Positions 24,729 through 33,185 of a stretch of 64,000 nt of DNA are shown piece by piece (the stretch's first letter is position 1; every line of letters begins with the position of its first letter). The notes under the pieces were generated by a model. The model was not told the DNA's origin. It saw only the letters and a program-made list of their open reading frames with translations, and made no database searches. Position numbers and translations under genes: made by a program. Source of the stretch: Catalinimonas sp038039535 (GTDB taxonomy: Bacteria; Bacteroidota; Bacteroidia; Cytophagales; Cyclobacteriaceae). Location of the stretch: the NCBI RefSeq assembly GCF_038039535.1, contig NZ_JBBPHP010000030.1, positions 16,306-80,305 of the forward strand. The letters run 5' to 3'.

Positions 24729-26138
24729 ATGGATACAGCAGGAAAGTCAATTTTAGTAGTTGAAGATGAAGAGAATTTAAGGGGGTTACTTTCTAAAATT
24801 TTAAGTCTTGAAGGTTTTAAAATATATGAAGCTGGTGATGTTACTTCAGCCAAAGATATTTTGATGAGTGAAACAATTCAACTAGTCGTAACTGACGTAA
24901 TGTTGCCAGATATCAATGGTATTGAGTTTACAAAATTTATTAAAAAAGAATATCCATTAACCGAAGTGGTTGTGCTTACTGCTTTCGGTAATGTTAAAGA
25001 TGGCGTTAAAGCCATGAAATTAGGAGCCTTTGATTATCTCACCAAAGGTGATGGTGACGATATGTTACCGCTTATTGCAAAAAAAGCAGTAGAGAAATCA
25101 GTGCTTCACCGCCAGGTACAAGAAATGGATTTCAAAACTGACTCACGCTCCAGCTTCAAAAAAATCATCGGTAAATCGCGACCGCTCAAAAAAATGATTG
25201 AGCTGGCAAAAAAAGTAGCAGTCACAGATACCACTGTGCTTCTGTTGGGTGAAACCGGTACCGGAAAGGAGTTGCTCGCCGAAGCCATACATCTGTCCAG
25301 CAGGAGGCGTAAAGGTCCGTTTGTGACCATTAATTGTGCGGCCATCCCTAAAGATTTACAAGAATCAGAATTATTCGGTCATAAAAAAGGTGCTTTTACC
25401 GGTGCCACTATGGACAAGAAAGGTTACTTTGAAGTAGCTGATCGCGGCACCATTTTCCTGGATGAATTAGGCGAAATGAGTCAGGAACTACAGGCTAAGC
25501 TGCTTAGAGCTTTGGAAAACCGAACATTCAACAGGGTAGGAGATACCAGCCCCATTCCGGTAGATATCAGGATAATAGCAGCCACCAATAGAGATTTGTT
25601 GGATGAAGACAATAGCGAATTTCGTAGAGATCTATATTATCGCCTCAGTACTTTTGCCATTGAGCTGCCACCTCTGAGGCAACGTCCTGACGATTTGGAA
25701 ATGATTGCGTTCCATTTTCTGAAATCATATGCTGAGCAGGTGGGCAAGGAAATTCTGAGAATAGAGCCTGAATTTATGTATTATCTTAGGAAATACAACT
25801 GGCCGGGGAATATCAGAGAACTGAAAAATGTCATTGAGAGGGCAGTAATTCTTTCTGATGGACGTGAACTTACAGTAGATACATTGCCTAATGAGGTCTT
25901 AGCAGCTTCTCACCGTGAGGTTCAGAGCCCCAGAAATGAGGTGATGCAGGAAGAAAACGTATACTCTAATTCAACTATGGAGTCTTCCGAGGATAACATT
26001 GATCTGAAGACGGTTGAGCAGGAACATATTTTACGTGTACTTACCATGGTCAATGGTAATAAATCAGAAGCAGCTAAGCGTTTGGATATTGGTTTAGCTA
26101 CCTTATACCGGAAGCTCAAAGAGTACAATGTAGGATAA
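24729..26138 (+). CDS. Sigma-54-dependent response regulator (NtrC family)
   Basis: 469 residues in three domains. The receiver (about 8-125) has phosphoacceptor D56 in VVTDVMLPD. The AAA+ sigma-54 activator domain (about 145-370) has Walker A GETGTGKE, the sigma-54 contact loop GAFTGA and arginine-finger region FRRDLYYRL. A Fis-type HTH lies at the C-terminus (NKSEAAKRLDIGLATLYRKL). It activates RpoN promoters after phosphorylation, most likely by the kinase encoded just downstream. Target genes are not evident from the window. Confidence 0.95.
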   Translation: MDTAGKSILVVEDEENLRGLLSKILSLEGFKIYEAGDVTSAKDILMSETIQLVVTDVMLPDINGIEFTKFIKKEYPLTEVVVLTAFGNVKDGVKAMKLGAFDYLTKGDGDDMLPLIAKKAVEKSVLHRQVQEMDFKTDSRSSFKKIIGKSRPLKKMIELAKKVAVTDTTVLLLGETGTGKELLAEAIHLSSRRRKGPFVTINCAAIPKDLQESELFGHKKGAFTGATMDKKGYFEVADRGTIFLDELGEMSQELQAKLLRALENRTFNRVGDTSPIPVDIRIIAATNRDLLDEDNSEFRRDLYYRLSTFAIELPPLRQRPDDLEMIAFHFLKSYAEQVGKEILRIEPEFMYYLRKYNWPGNIRELKNVIERAVILSDGRELTVDTLPNEVLAASHREVQSPRNEVMQEENVYSNSTMESSEDNIDLKTVEQEHILRVLTMVNGNKSEAAKRLDIGLATLYRKLKEYNVG

Positions 26139-26296
26139 TGATATTTCATAATGAGGATTTTTTTTCATTATGACAAGCTCGCTTTAGGCTATATATACTT
26201 TTTTCTACAATTTTATTAATTCGTCTAATTATTGTGAGATCTTCTGAAAAAAGCACTTTGCAAAAAATCGTTGCGCTGACTTCGTTTTATCAGAAG

Positions 26297-28210
26297 ATGA
26301 AAATAAGAACCCAAATTTTCTCAGGATTTCTGCTTGTACTCTTTTTGACGTTGATTCTAGCAGTAGTAACCATCTATTATCTGGGGAATTTGGGTACCGC
26401 CTCTACAAAAATTCTTGAAGATAATTACCGCTCTGTAAAATCGTCTGAGCAGATAATCATCTCATTGTCTAAAATGGATCAGATCTTGGCGAAGGTTTGT
26501 CTTGGTCAAAATTATAATGACTCCTCCCTGATCTCTATTTTGGATAAGGAAAAGCAAATCCTTAGTAACAATCTGGCTATTTGCCGACAAAATGCTTCTA
26601 ATCAAAAGGAGGTAATGTTGGTAAGTCAGATGGAGGATGAGTATGCGAGTTATATTCATCATATTAACGAATTTAAAACTACCATTGATAGAGATGGCCT
26701 CTATTTTACTGTGCTACAGAGGCTAAATGAGGTAATCAGACAAAACTGTGTAGAATTAGTCACACTAAATCATAAAGATTTAAGTGCAAAAGATGAATAT
26801 GCACAGGCTCTTTACTTCAGGTCAAAAATCTATGTTTTTCTGATTATGGTATTGGTGCTCATGATTGTGGGTTGGACGGTCTACAAAGTTCCCCATGAAA
26901 TTGTAAAACCGCTTACTAAGATCACTGAAAAGATAAAGCGCATATCGCAGGGAGAATATCAGCAGGAGATCAAAGTGGATTCCAGCAGTGAGTTAGGAGA
27001 TCTTGCTCAGGCATTTAATGATATGTCTTTAAGATTACAGGAATTTGAAAAGCTCAATATTGAAGAGGTTCAGGCTCAGAAAAGTAGGATGGAATCAATC
27101 ATCCGAAGTATGAATGACGGCTTGATAATTCTTGATGAGCAGGAAGAAATCATACTGGTTAATGAGACCACAGCCAGTCTTATAGATATTGAAGAAAGTG
27201 AACTGATTGGTAAAAAGCTTTGGGAGTTAGCCGAAGAGAATGAAGTGCTGCATGAACTGGAAGCTTCCTTAAGCAAAAAAGATTATAAGCCTGCATCCAT
27301 ACAGGAAACACACAGCTTCATAAAGATTCATAGAGAAGACGGAAAGAATGCTTTCTTTACCAAAGAAATATTTAAAGTATATAGCAAAGACAGCTCAGCA
27401 AGGAAGTTTCTGGGACATATCATTACGCTAAAAGATATTACTTCTTTTAAAGAATCAGATGAAGCCAAATCCAACTTTATCGCTGTAGTCTCACACGAGC
27501 TTAAGACTCCACTTTCAGCACTAAATATGAGCTTGATGCTCCTTAGCAATACTCGTTTTGGTTCTCTCAATGAAGAGCAAAGTAAAACGGTAAATTCCAT
27601 GAAAAGAGAAGTCCAGCGGCTGGTCAATATGGTTACTGAGCTTCTGGACCTTTCAAAAGTAGAAAATGGTAGAATTTCCTTAGAAAAAGAATTAATCAAA
27701 CCTTCCATATTAATGGAATATGCCATAGCACCAGTTGAAGTGAAATTCAAGCAGAAAGATGTACTCATTGTTAAGAAAATAGATGAGAATCTGCCCGATA
27801 TTTTCATAGATCCTGAAAAAATTTCCTGGGTGCTCATTAACCTGATGACCAATGCACTTCGGTATTCTTCTGAAGGAGGTAAAATAATTCTTGAGGCCAG
27901 AAAAGTGAATAAAATGGTGGAATTTTCAGTAAAAGACTTCGGCCCGGGAATTTCAAAAGATAATCTTAAAAGAGTTTTTAATAAGTTTGTACAACTCAAC
28001 ACCAACGGAAAGAAGAATAAGCATGGTTTAGGGCTTGGGCTTGCTATTTCAAAAGAAGTAGTAGATGCTCATGAAGGGCAAATTTATGTTGAAAGTGAAC
28101 TTGGTGCCTGGAGTAGGTTTTATTTTCAAGTACCAATTGAAGCAGTTCAGGATGATAAAGGGCAGTTATTTAAACAACCCCTGCAACAAAAGACTATCCA
28201 TATCAGCTAA
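26297..28210 (+). CDS. Membrane sensor histidine kinase (HAMP-PAS-HisKA-HATPase)
   Basis: About 637 residues from ATG 26297, where MKIRTQIFSGF leads directly into the first membrane helix; a GTG at 26234 would add 21 residues. Order: membrane segment, periplasmic four-helix sensor of about 140 residues, second membrane segment, HAMP (PLTKITEKIKRISQGEYQQ), PAS (IIRSMNDGLIILDEQ), HisKA with phospho-His in VVSHELKTPLS, then HATPase with N box NLMTNALRYSS and GLGLAISKEVV. Likely partner of the NtrC-type regulator, which ends about 160 bases upstream. Ligand unknown. Confidence 0.93.
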   Translation: MKIRTQIFSGFLLVLFLTLILAVVTIYYLGNLGTASTKILEDNYRSVKSSEQIIISLSKMDQILAKVCLGQNYNDSSLISILDKEKQILSNNLAICRQNASNQKEVMLVSQMEDEYASYIHHINEFKTTIDRDGLYFTVLQRLNEVIRQNCVELVTLNHKDLSAKDEYAQALYFRSKIYVFLIMVLVLMIVGWTVYKVPHEIVKPLTKITEKIKRISQGEYQQEIKVDSSSELGDLAQAFNDMSLRLQEFEKLNIEEVQAQKSRMESIIRSMNDGLIILDEQEEIILVNETTASLIDIEESELIGKKLWELAEENEVLHELEASLSKKDYKPASIQETHSFIKIHREDGKNAFFTKEIFKVYSKDSSARKFLGHIITLKDITSFKESDEAKSNFIAVVSHELKTPLSALNMSLMLLSNTRFGSLNEEQSKTVNSMKREVQRLVNMVTELLDLSKVENGRISLEKELIKPSILMEYAIAPVEVKFKQKDVLIVKKIDENLPDIFIDPEKISWVLINLMTNALRYSSEGGKIILEARKVNKMVEFSVKDFGPGISKDNLKRVFNKFVQLNTNGKKNKHGLGLGLAISKEVVDAHEGQIYVESELGAWSRFYFQVPIEAVQDDKGQLFKQPLQQKTIHIS

Positions 28211-28271
28211 ATCTTCAATTCTTACGTATTTGAATTTAAGTAAACAGTTTCATGTTCTTATACGGTTTTCT

Positions 28272-28302
28272 AAAGACGCTAAATTCATAGTGTCTTTTTT
28301 TA
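28272..28302 (+). terminator. Intrinsic terminator after the histidine kinase
   Basis: 10-bp stem AAAGACGCTA/TAGTGTCTTT (one G-U) with a 6-base loop, continuing into a run of T. Confidence 0.8.
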
Positions 28303-28342
28303 TTATAGCTCGGGTGAGCATTGAGCAGCAATTATTAATAAA

Positions 28343-29224
28343 ATGCAATTAAGCAAAGGGGTTAAGTATATGTTACTTGCTACTTTCCTATTCGCTTGTA
28401 TGAATGTGTTGGTTAAATGGGTAACACACATACCAGCAGTAGAAGTAGTTTTTTTTCGGTCTGTCATTTCACTTTTATTGAGTTTTACTATCCTCAAAGC
28501 CCAAGGGATTCATATTTGGGGAAATAACAAACTACTCTTGATTGCTAGAGGAGCATCTGGCGCAGTAGGGTTGATATTGTATTTTATGATCATCCAACAG
28601 ATACCTCTTGCCACTGCAGTAACGCTTCAGTTTCTGGCGCCCATAGTTACTGCAATTTTAGGTTTACTCCTGTTAGGTGAAAGGTTTAAGATCTTGCAGG
28701 GAGTATTCTTTGTGCTATCTTTCTGCGGTATACTCATCGTAAACGGATTTGATGCCAGGGTTGAACCTATGCATCTCCTGATGGGAATATTGGCTGCCTT
28801 AGGTGCCGGAATGGCATATACGATCATTCGTAAGCTTAAGAAGAGTGAACATCCGCTCGTCATTGTAATGTATTTTCCTTTGGTAACGGTGCCAATTACA
28901 GGCGCTTATTCGGCCTGGCATTGGGTGATGCCCCAGGGCATTCAGTGGCTTATACTTTTAGGAATTGGCCTACTCACACAATTTGCCCAGTATTTTCTTA
29001 CCAAATCATTTCAGGAAGAGGAAATCAATAAGGTAGCCAGCCTCAAGTATTTAAATATTATTTATGCTTTATTCTTTGGCTATATTTTCTTTGGCGAAAC
29101 TTTTAACCTGTACACTTATATTGGAATGCTTCTCGTGGTAGGTGGAGTAATTCTTAATATTTGGTATAAACAGAGAATCAACAAAGCTGAGGAAAATGTG
29201 GCTCAGCTAAAACATACAGCTTAG
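28343..29224 (+). CDS. EamA/DMT superfamily transporter
   Basis: 293 residues with ten predicted membrane helices in two five-helix EamA repeats. The first begins at VKYMLLATFLFACMNVLVKW with the AVEVVFFRS motif. The family exports metabolites or imports small polar solutes; substrate cannot be read from sequence. It is the first gene of a tight run with tgt (9-base gap), the LptF/G permease and a second EamA protein. Confidence 0.88.
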   Translation: MQLSKGVKYMLLATFLFACMNVLVKWVTHIPAVEVVFFRSVISLLLSFTILKAQGIHIWGNNKLLLIARGASGAVGLILYFMIIQQIPLATAVTLQFLAPIVTAILGLLLLGERFKILQGVFFVLSFCGILIVNGFDARVEPMHLLMGILAALGAGMAYTIIRKLKKSEHPLVIVMYFPLVTVPITGAYSAWHWVMPQGIQWLILLGIGLLTQFAQYFLTKSFQEEEINKVASLKYLNIIYALFFGYIFFGETFNLYTYIGMLLVVGGVILNIWYKQRINKAEENVAQLKHTA

Positions 29225-29233
29225 TAAGAACAT

Positions 29234-30364
29234 ATGAAATTTGAATTGCAAGCTACTGATCAGAAGTCCAAAGCCCGGGCTGGTGAGTTTTACACTGATC
29301 ATGGATTAATCCAGACACCTATTTTTATGCCTGTAGGAACTGCTGGAACTGTCAAAGCGGTACATCAGAGAGAACTAAAGGAAGACATTAAGGCTGAAAT
29401 CATTCTTGGAAATACTTATCACTTATACCTGAGGCCTGGTCTTCCTTTACTGGAAAAGGTAGGAGGTTTGCATAATTTTAATGGATGGGATGGTCCAATC
29501 TTAACTGATAGTGGTGGGTATCAGGTATATTCTCTAGCAGAAAACCGTAAGATTGAGGAAAAAGGCGTCACTTTTCAGTCACATATTGACGGATCAAGAC
29601 ACGTTTTTACACCTGAACGTGCCATGGATATACAGCGTAGCATTGGTGCTGACATCATTATGGCTTTTGACGAATGTACTCCTTATCCCTGCGATTATGA
29701 TTATGCAAAATCTTCCTTAGCCATGACACACCGTTGGCTTAAGCGCTGTTGTGAAAGGTTTGATTCTACTGAGCCAAAATATGGATATGCTCAAACGCTT
29801 TTTCCAATTGTTCAGGGGAGTGTTTATAAAGATCTTCGTACCGAGTCAGCAGAATTTATTGCGCAATGTGAAAGGGACGGTAATGCAATCGGAGGTTTGG
29901 CAGTAGGTGAACCCGCTGAAATGATGTACGAGATGACAGAATTGGTTTGTGATATTCTACCTCAGGATAAGCCACGTTATCTTATGGGAGTAGGAACACC
30001 AGCCAATATTCTGGAGTCTATAGCACTGGGTGTGGATATGTTTGACTGCGTTATGCCTACCCGTAATGCACGAAATGGTATGTTGTTTACTACTCAGGGA
30101 ATTATTAATATCAGGAACGAAAAATGGAAAGATGAGATTTCTCCTATAGATGAAGCTTTAGGTGGTTACGTAAGTACACAGTATTCTAAGGCATATTTAA
30201 GACATCTTATTCATTCCAAAGAGATTTTGGGGGCTCAGATTGCCAGCATTCATAATCTTACCTTTTATCTCTGGTTGGTGAAACAGGCAAGAGAGCACAT
30301 ACTGGCAGGCGATTTTGCTACTTGGAAAAATAGTATGGTAAACAAACTAATGACTAGACTTTAA
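29234..30364 (+). CDS. tgt: Queuine tRNA-ribosyltransferase (TGT)
   Basis: 376 residues. Exchanges guanine-34 in GUN anticodons for the queuosine precursor. Catalytic and substrate motifs are intact: TDSGGYQVYSL (proton-acceptor Asp), VQGSVYKDLR, GGLAVGE and the nucleophile segment DMFDCVMPTRNARNG. The usual CxCxxC zinc site before SKAYLRHL is absent; the corresponding stretch reads LGGYVSTQ, while the downstream SIHNL is kept. Co-transcribed with an upstream EamA gene and a downstream LptF/G permease. Confidence 0.94.
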   Translation: MKFELQATDQKSKARAGEFYTDHGLIQTPIFMPVGTAGTVKAVHQRELKEDIKAEIILGNTYHLYLRPGLPLLEKVGGLHNFNGWDGPILTDSGGYQVYSLAENRKIEEKGVTFQSHIDGSRHVFTPERAMDIQRSIGADIIMAFDECTPYPCDYDYAKSSLAMTHRWLKRCCERFDSTEPKYGYAQTLFPIVQGSVYKDLRTESAEFIAQCERDGNAIGGLAVGEPAEMMYEMTELVCDILPQDKPRYLMGVGTPANILESIALGVDMFDCVMPTRNARNGMLFTTQGIINIRNEKWKDEISPIDEALGGYVSTQYSKAYLRHLIHSKEILGAQIASIHNLTFYLWLVKQAREHILAGDFATWKNSMVNKLMTRL

Positions 30365-30379
30365 CGTGCTTATAAGTAC

Positions 30380-31453
30380 ATGAAGATACTAGACATATAT
30401 ATTATCAAGAAGTTCCTGGGGACATTCTTCTTTGTAGTGCTGCTTCTGGTGGCAGTGGTAAGTGTAATTGATTATACTGAGAAGAATGACGACTTTATGG
30501 AGCATCAGTTAAATGGGATACAAATTTTGGCTTACTACGTAGATTTTATACCCTACGTAGCCAGCCTGATTACACCTATTACTGTATTTATTGCTGTGGT
30601 CTTCGTTACTTCCAAGCTTGCAGGAAACACAGAAGTCATTGCGATTTTAAGTAGCGGGGTAAGTTTCCGTCGCATGTTGGTTCCTTATATGATAGGTGCG
30701 CTCTTCATTGCAGCTATAAGTTTCTGGCTTAATGGCTGGGTAATACCTAATGCAAATAAAGACAGAATTGCCTTTGAGCTGAAATATGTAAAAAGCCCAT
30801 TTGATTACAATGAACGCAATATTCATATGAAAATATCTCCGGAGGCTTATGCCTATATGGAGAGTTATAATAATAATGCTGATGTTGGCTACCGCTTTAC
30901 TTTAGAGAAGATAGAAGGGAACCAGATGTTGGAAAAAATTACTGCCCGACGCATAGAGTGGGACTCCGCAACCGCTAAGTGGAGGTTAAGGCAATGGAAG
31001 AAGCATACATTTGACGGAATGGATGAATCCATCAACACCGGAGATGAGATGGATACTACGCTTAATATTCATCCTAAGGATTTTGGGAGTACGTATGGTA
31101 TGTACGAGACCTTAACATTACCTGAGCTTGATCGGCACATAGAACTGCTAAAGGAAAGAGGAGCGAATGATATTCCTTTATACCGGGTAGAAAAATATAT
31201 CCGCTATATGTCACCATTTACCGCTATCATTCTCACGTTTATTGGGGTTATCATGTCTGCCAAGAAATCCAGAGGTGGGTCAGGTGTTCAAATTGCCGCT
31301 GGTTTTGCCATTGCATTCCTATTTATCATTTTCTTTATTTTTTCACGAAGTATCGCTGAAGCGAACTCTATGAATCCAATCATAGCTGTGTGGATTCCTA
31401 ACATAATTTTTACGGGGGTAGGCCTGATACTTTATAAATTTGTACCTCGCTAA
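30380..31453 (+). CDS. LptF/LptG family permease (YjgP/YjgQ)
   Basis: 357 residues. N-terminal membrane helices from about residue 10 with IIKKFLGTFFFVVLLL, a conserved segment AILSSGVSFRRMLVPY, a periplasmic beta-jellyroll of about 180 residues, and C-terminal helices. This is the inner-membrane permease of the lipopolysaccharide export complex LptB2FG. LptF versus LptG is not decided by sequence alone. Its stop codon overlaps the start of the next gene (TAATGG). Confidence 0.9.
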   Translation: MKILDIYIIKKFLGTFFFVVLLLVAVVSVIDYTEKNDDFMEHQLNGIQILAYYVDFIPYVASLITPITVFIAVVFVTSKLAGNTEVIAILSSGVSFRRMLVPYMIGALFIAAISFWLNGWVIPNANKDRIAFELKYVKSPFDYNERNIHMKISPEAYAYMESYNNNADVGYRFTLEKIEGNQMLEKITARRIEWDSATAKWRLRQWKKHTFDGMDESINTGDEMDTTLNIHPKDFGSTYGMYETLTLPELDRHIELLKERGANDIPLYRVEKYIRYMSPFTAIILTFIGVIMSAKKSRGGSGVQIAAGFAIAFLFIIFFIFSRSIAEANSMNPIIAVWIPNIIFTGVGLILYKFVPR

Positions 31454-32370
31454 TGGCAGGGCAAGCCAGACATTATCTCCATCTACATTTTGTAGTATTA
31501 GTATGGGGTTTTACCGCTATCCTGGGCTTGTTTATCTCTATCCCTGCAGTGGAGATAGTACTTTACCGCACCCTTATTGCTACTATATCATTAGGTGCCT
31601 TGCTATTGATTTGGAAAAAGCCATGGCGAATAGGAGGTAGAGCTTTTTTCCAGATTTTATTTACCGGCTTTTTGATTGGGGCGCATTGGATACTTTTTTT
31701 TGGAGCAGCCAGAGTCTCTACAGCATCCGTATGTCTGGCAGGGATGGCAACAAGTTCTTTGTGGACAAGTTTCATTGAACCCTTTTTTTACAGGAAGAAA
31801 ATTAAATTATACGAAGTGGGTCTTGGCATATTGGCCATAGTCGGGCTTTATCTCATCTTCAGTTTTGAGTTTGATCATGCTCTGGGGCTGATCATGGCAG
31901 TAGCATCTGCTTTCCTCGCTTCTCTCTTTACAGTGATCAACAGTAAGTTTACCAAAGTGTATTATCATTACACTATCACTTTTTACGAAATGGGAGGTGC
32001 TTTTTTGTTTACTCTCCTATTTATACCGATTTACGCAGCCTATATAAGTGAAGGAGGAATCATTTACTGGCAGCCAACATCCATGGATTGGGTGTATCTG
32101 ACGATTCTTGCACTGGTATGCACCGTTTATGCATATTCTGCATCAGTAGAACTTATGAAAAATATTTCTGCATATGCTGTTAATCTTACCACTAATATGG
32201 AACCCGTTTACGGAATATTGCTGGCGTTAATTTTTTTAGGAGAAAAAGAACAAATGACGCCTGGTTTCTACGCAGGGACAGCTATCATTCTGGCTTCAGT
32301 GATTGCTTATCCTATCATCAGAAGGTACCAAAGAAAAAAAGCGGCTAAAGCAGAACTCAGCCATGGTTGA
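31453..32370 (+). CDS. EamA/DMT superfamily transporter (second copy)
   Basis: 305 residues, ten predicted membrane helices, two EamA repeats, with EMGGAFLFTLLF opening the second half and the NMEPVYGILLALIFLGE motif near the end. It starts one base inside the stop of the LptF/G gene, so it is translationally coupled to it. It differs clearly from the EamA protein at 28343-29224. Substrate unknown. Confidence 0.88.
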   Translation: MAGQARHYLHLHFVVLVWGFTAILGLFISIPAVEIVLYRTLIATISLGALLLIWKKPWRIGGRAFFQILFTGFLIGAHWILFFGAARVSTASVCLAGMATSSLWTSFIEPFFYRKKIKLYEVGLGILAIVGLYLIFSFEFDHALGLIMAVASAFLASLFTVINSKFTKVYYHYTITFYEMGGAFLFTLLFIPIYAAYISEGGIIYWQPTSMDWVYLTILALVCTVYAYSASVELMKNISAYAVNLTTNMEPVYGILLALIFLGEKEQMTPGFYAGTAIILASVIAYPIIRRYQRKKAAKAELSHG

Positions 32371-32372
32371 TT

Positions 32373-33092
32373 TTACTGATAAATTCTGAGGTTTAGTTCC
32401 CCCAAAATCAGTTTTTTATCAACCCAGGGATTTCCCTGGCAATTAATGTTGGAATCCCCAAAAGACGTCAAAAAGAGTTGATCATTGATATGTAGATCAA
32501 ATTCATTATCACCAAAAGCGTGTACTTTACCTGTTGAACAAGAAAGGTTAGGTAAAGAAACAGTTTGGTCTCCAAAAGTTTTCACTTTGATACGATCCAC
32601 TTCTCCACTTTCAATCTTCAAATTATTATCCCCGTACATGCTGGTTTTGAATTTTTGCGCATGGAGCGACTCAAAGTTGATTTGATTATCCCCATATGAT
32701 TTTAATGTGAACTTTTCTATGTTAAGCTCGCCGGTGTGGTCCACTTCATTATCGCCCATCACCACTAGCTTTTCCAATTCTTTATAAGTAAGCATCATCT
32801 GTACCTTAGGATTAGTGTATTGATTGTTTTTACAACCTTTTTTGCAGCCTTTCAGGTAAATTTTCAGCTTTTTGCCTTTTACTTCCACGATTATATCTTC
32901 TGGATTTACATTAATGTAGTCAATTTCTATCTGCTGGCTACTCCCCTGGTAAAGTTGCATGTTTATGCCATCAGATATGATGACCTTTGAAAAAGGTTCT
33001 TTAATCTCCTGTTTCAGGCTACGAGCTTCGGATGAGCAAAATGTACCTAGCAGTAATGCAAAGGATAAGAAAGTGTGATAAAAGGTTAGCAT
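32373..33092 (-). CDS. Secreted GIN-domain (DUF2807) protein
   Basis: 239 residues. N-terminal signal peptide ending near SSEARS, then a repetitive beta-helix-like GIN/DUF2807 domain with the pattern of polar strands and G-D-N turns (KSYGDNQINFES, SMYGDNNLKIES). These proteins are common in Bacteroidota, are exported and have no firm function. It converges on the EamA gene with a 2-base gap. Confidence 0.82.
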   Translation of the reverse strand: MLTFYHTFLSFALLLGTFCSSEARSLKQEIKEPFSKVIISDGINMQLYQGSSQQIEIDYINVNPEDIIVEVKGKKLKIYLKGCKKGCKNNQYTNPKVQMMLTYKELEKLVVMGDNEVDHTGELNIEKFTLKSYGDNQINFESLHAQKFKTSMYGDNNLKIESGEVDRIKVKTFGDQTVSLPNLSCSTGKVHAFGDNEFDLHINDQLFLTSFGDSNINCQGNPWVDKKLILGELNLRIYQ

Positions 33093-33150
33093 AGTTCATA
33101 TAGTTTTAGAAGAGATGCTAATAGTAGTCAGGAGGTTGCATTCTCTATCA

Positions 33151-33179
33151 AAAAAAAATCCCGACAAATGTGTCGGGAT
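33151..33179 (-). terminator. Terminator of topA
   Basis: 9-bp perfect stem ATCCCGACA/TGTCGGGAT with a 4-base loop; on the minus strand it is followed by eight T. It lies 7 bases beyond the topA stop codon and separates topA from the GIN gene. Confidence 0.9.
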
Positions 33180-33185
33180 CAAAGG

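Noticed and set aside
26147..26173. CATAATGA hairpin after the NtrC-type gene as a terminator
   Set aside because: The T-run is inside the loop, not after the stem; it would also split the regulator from its kinase.
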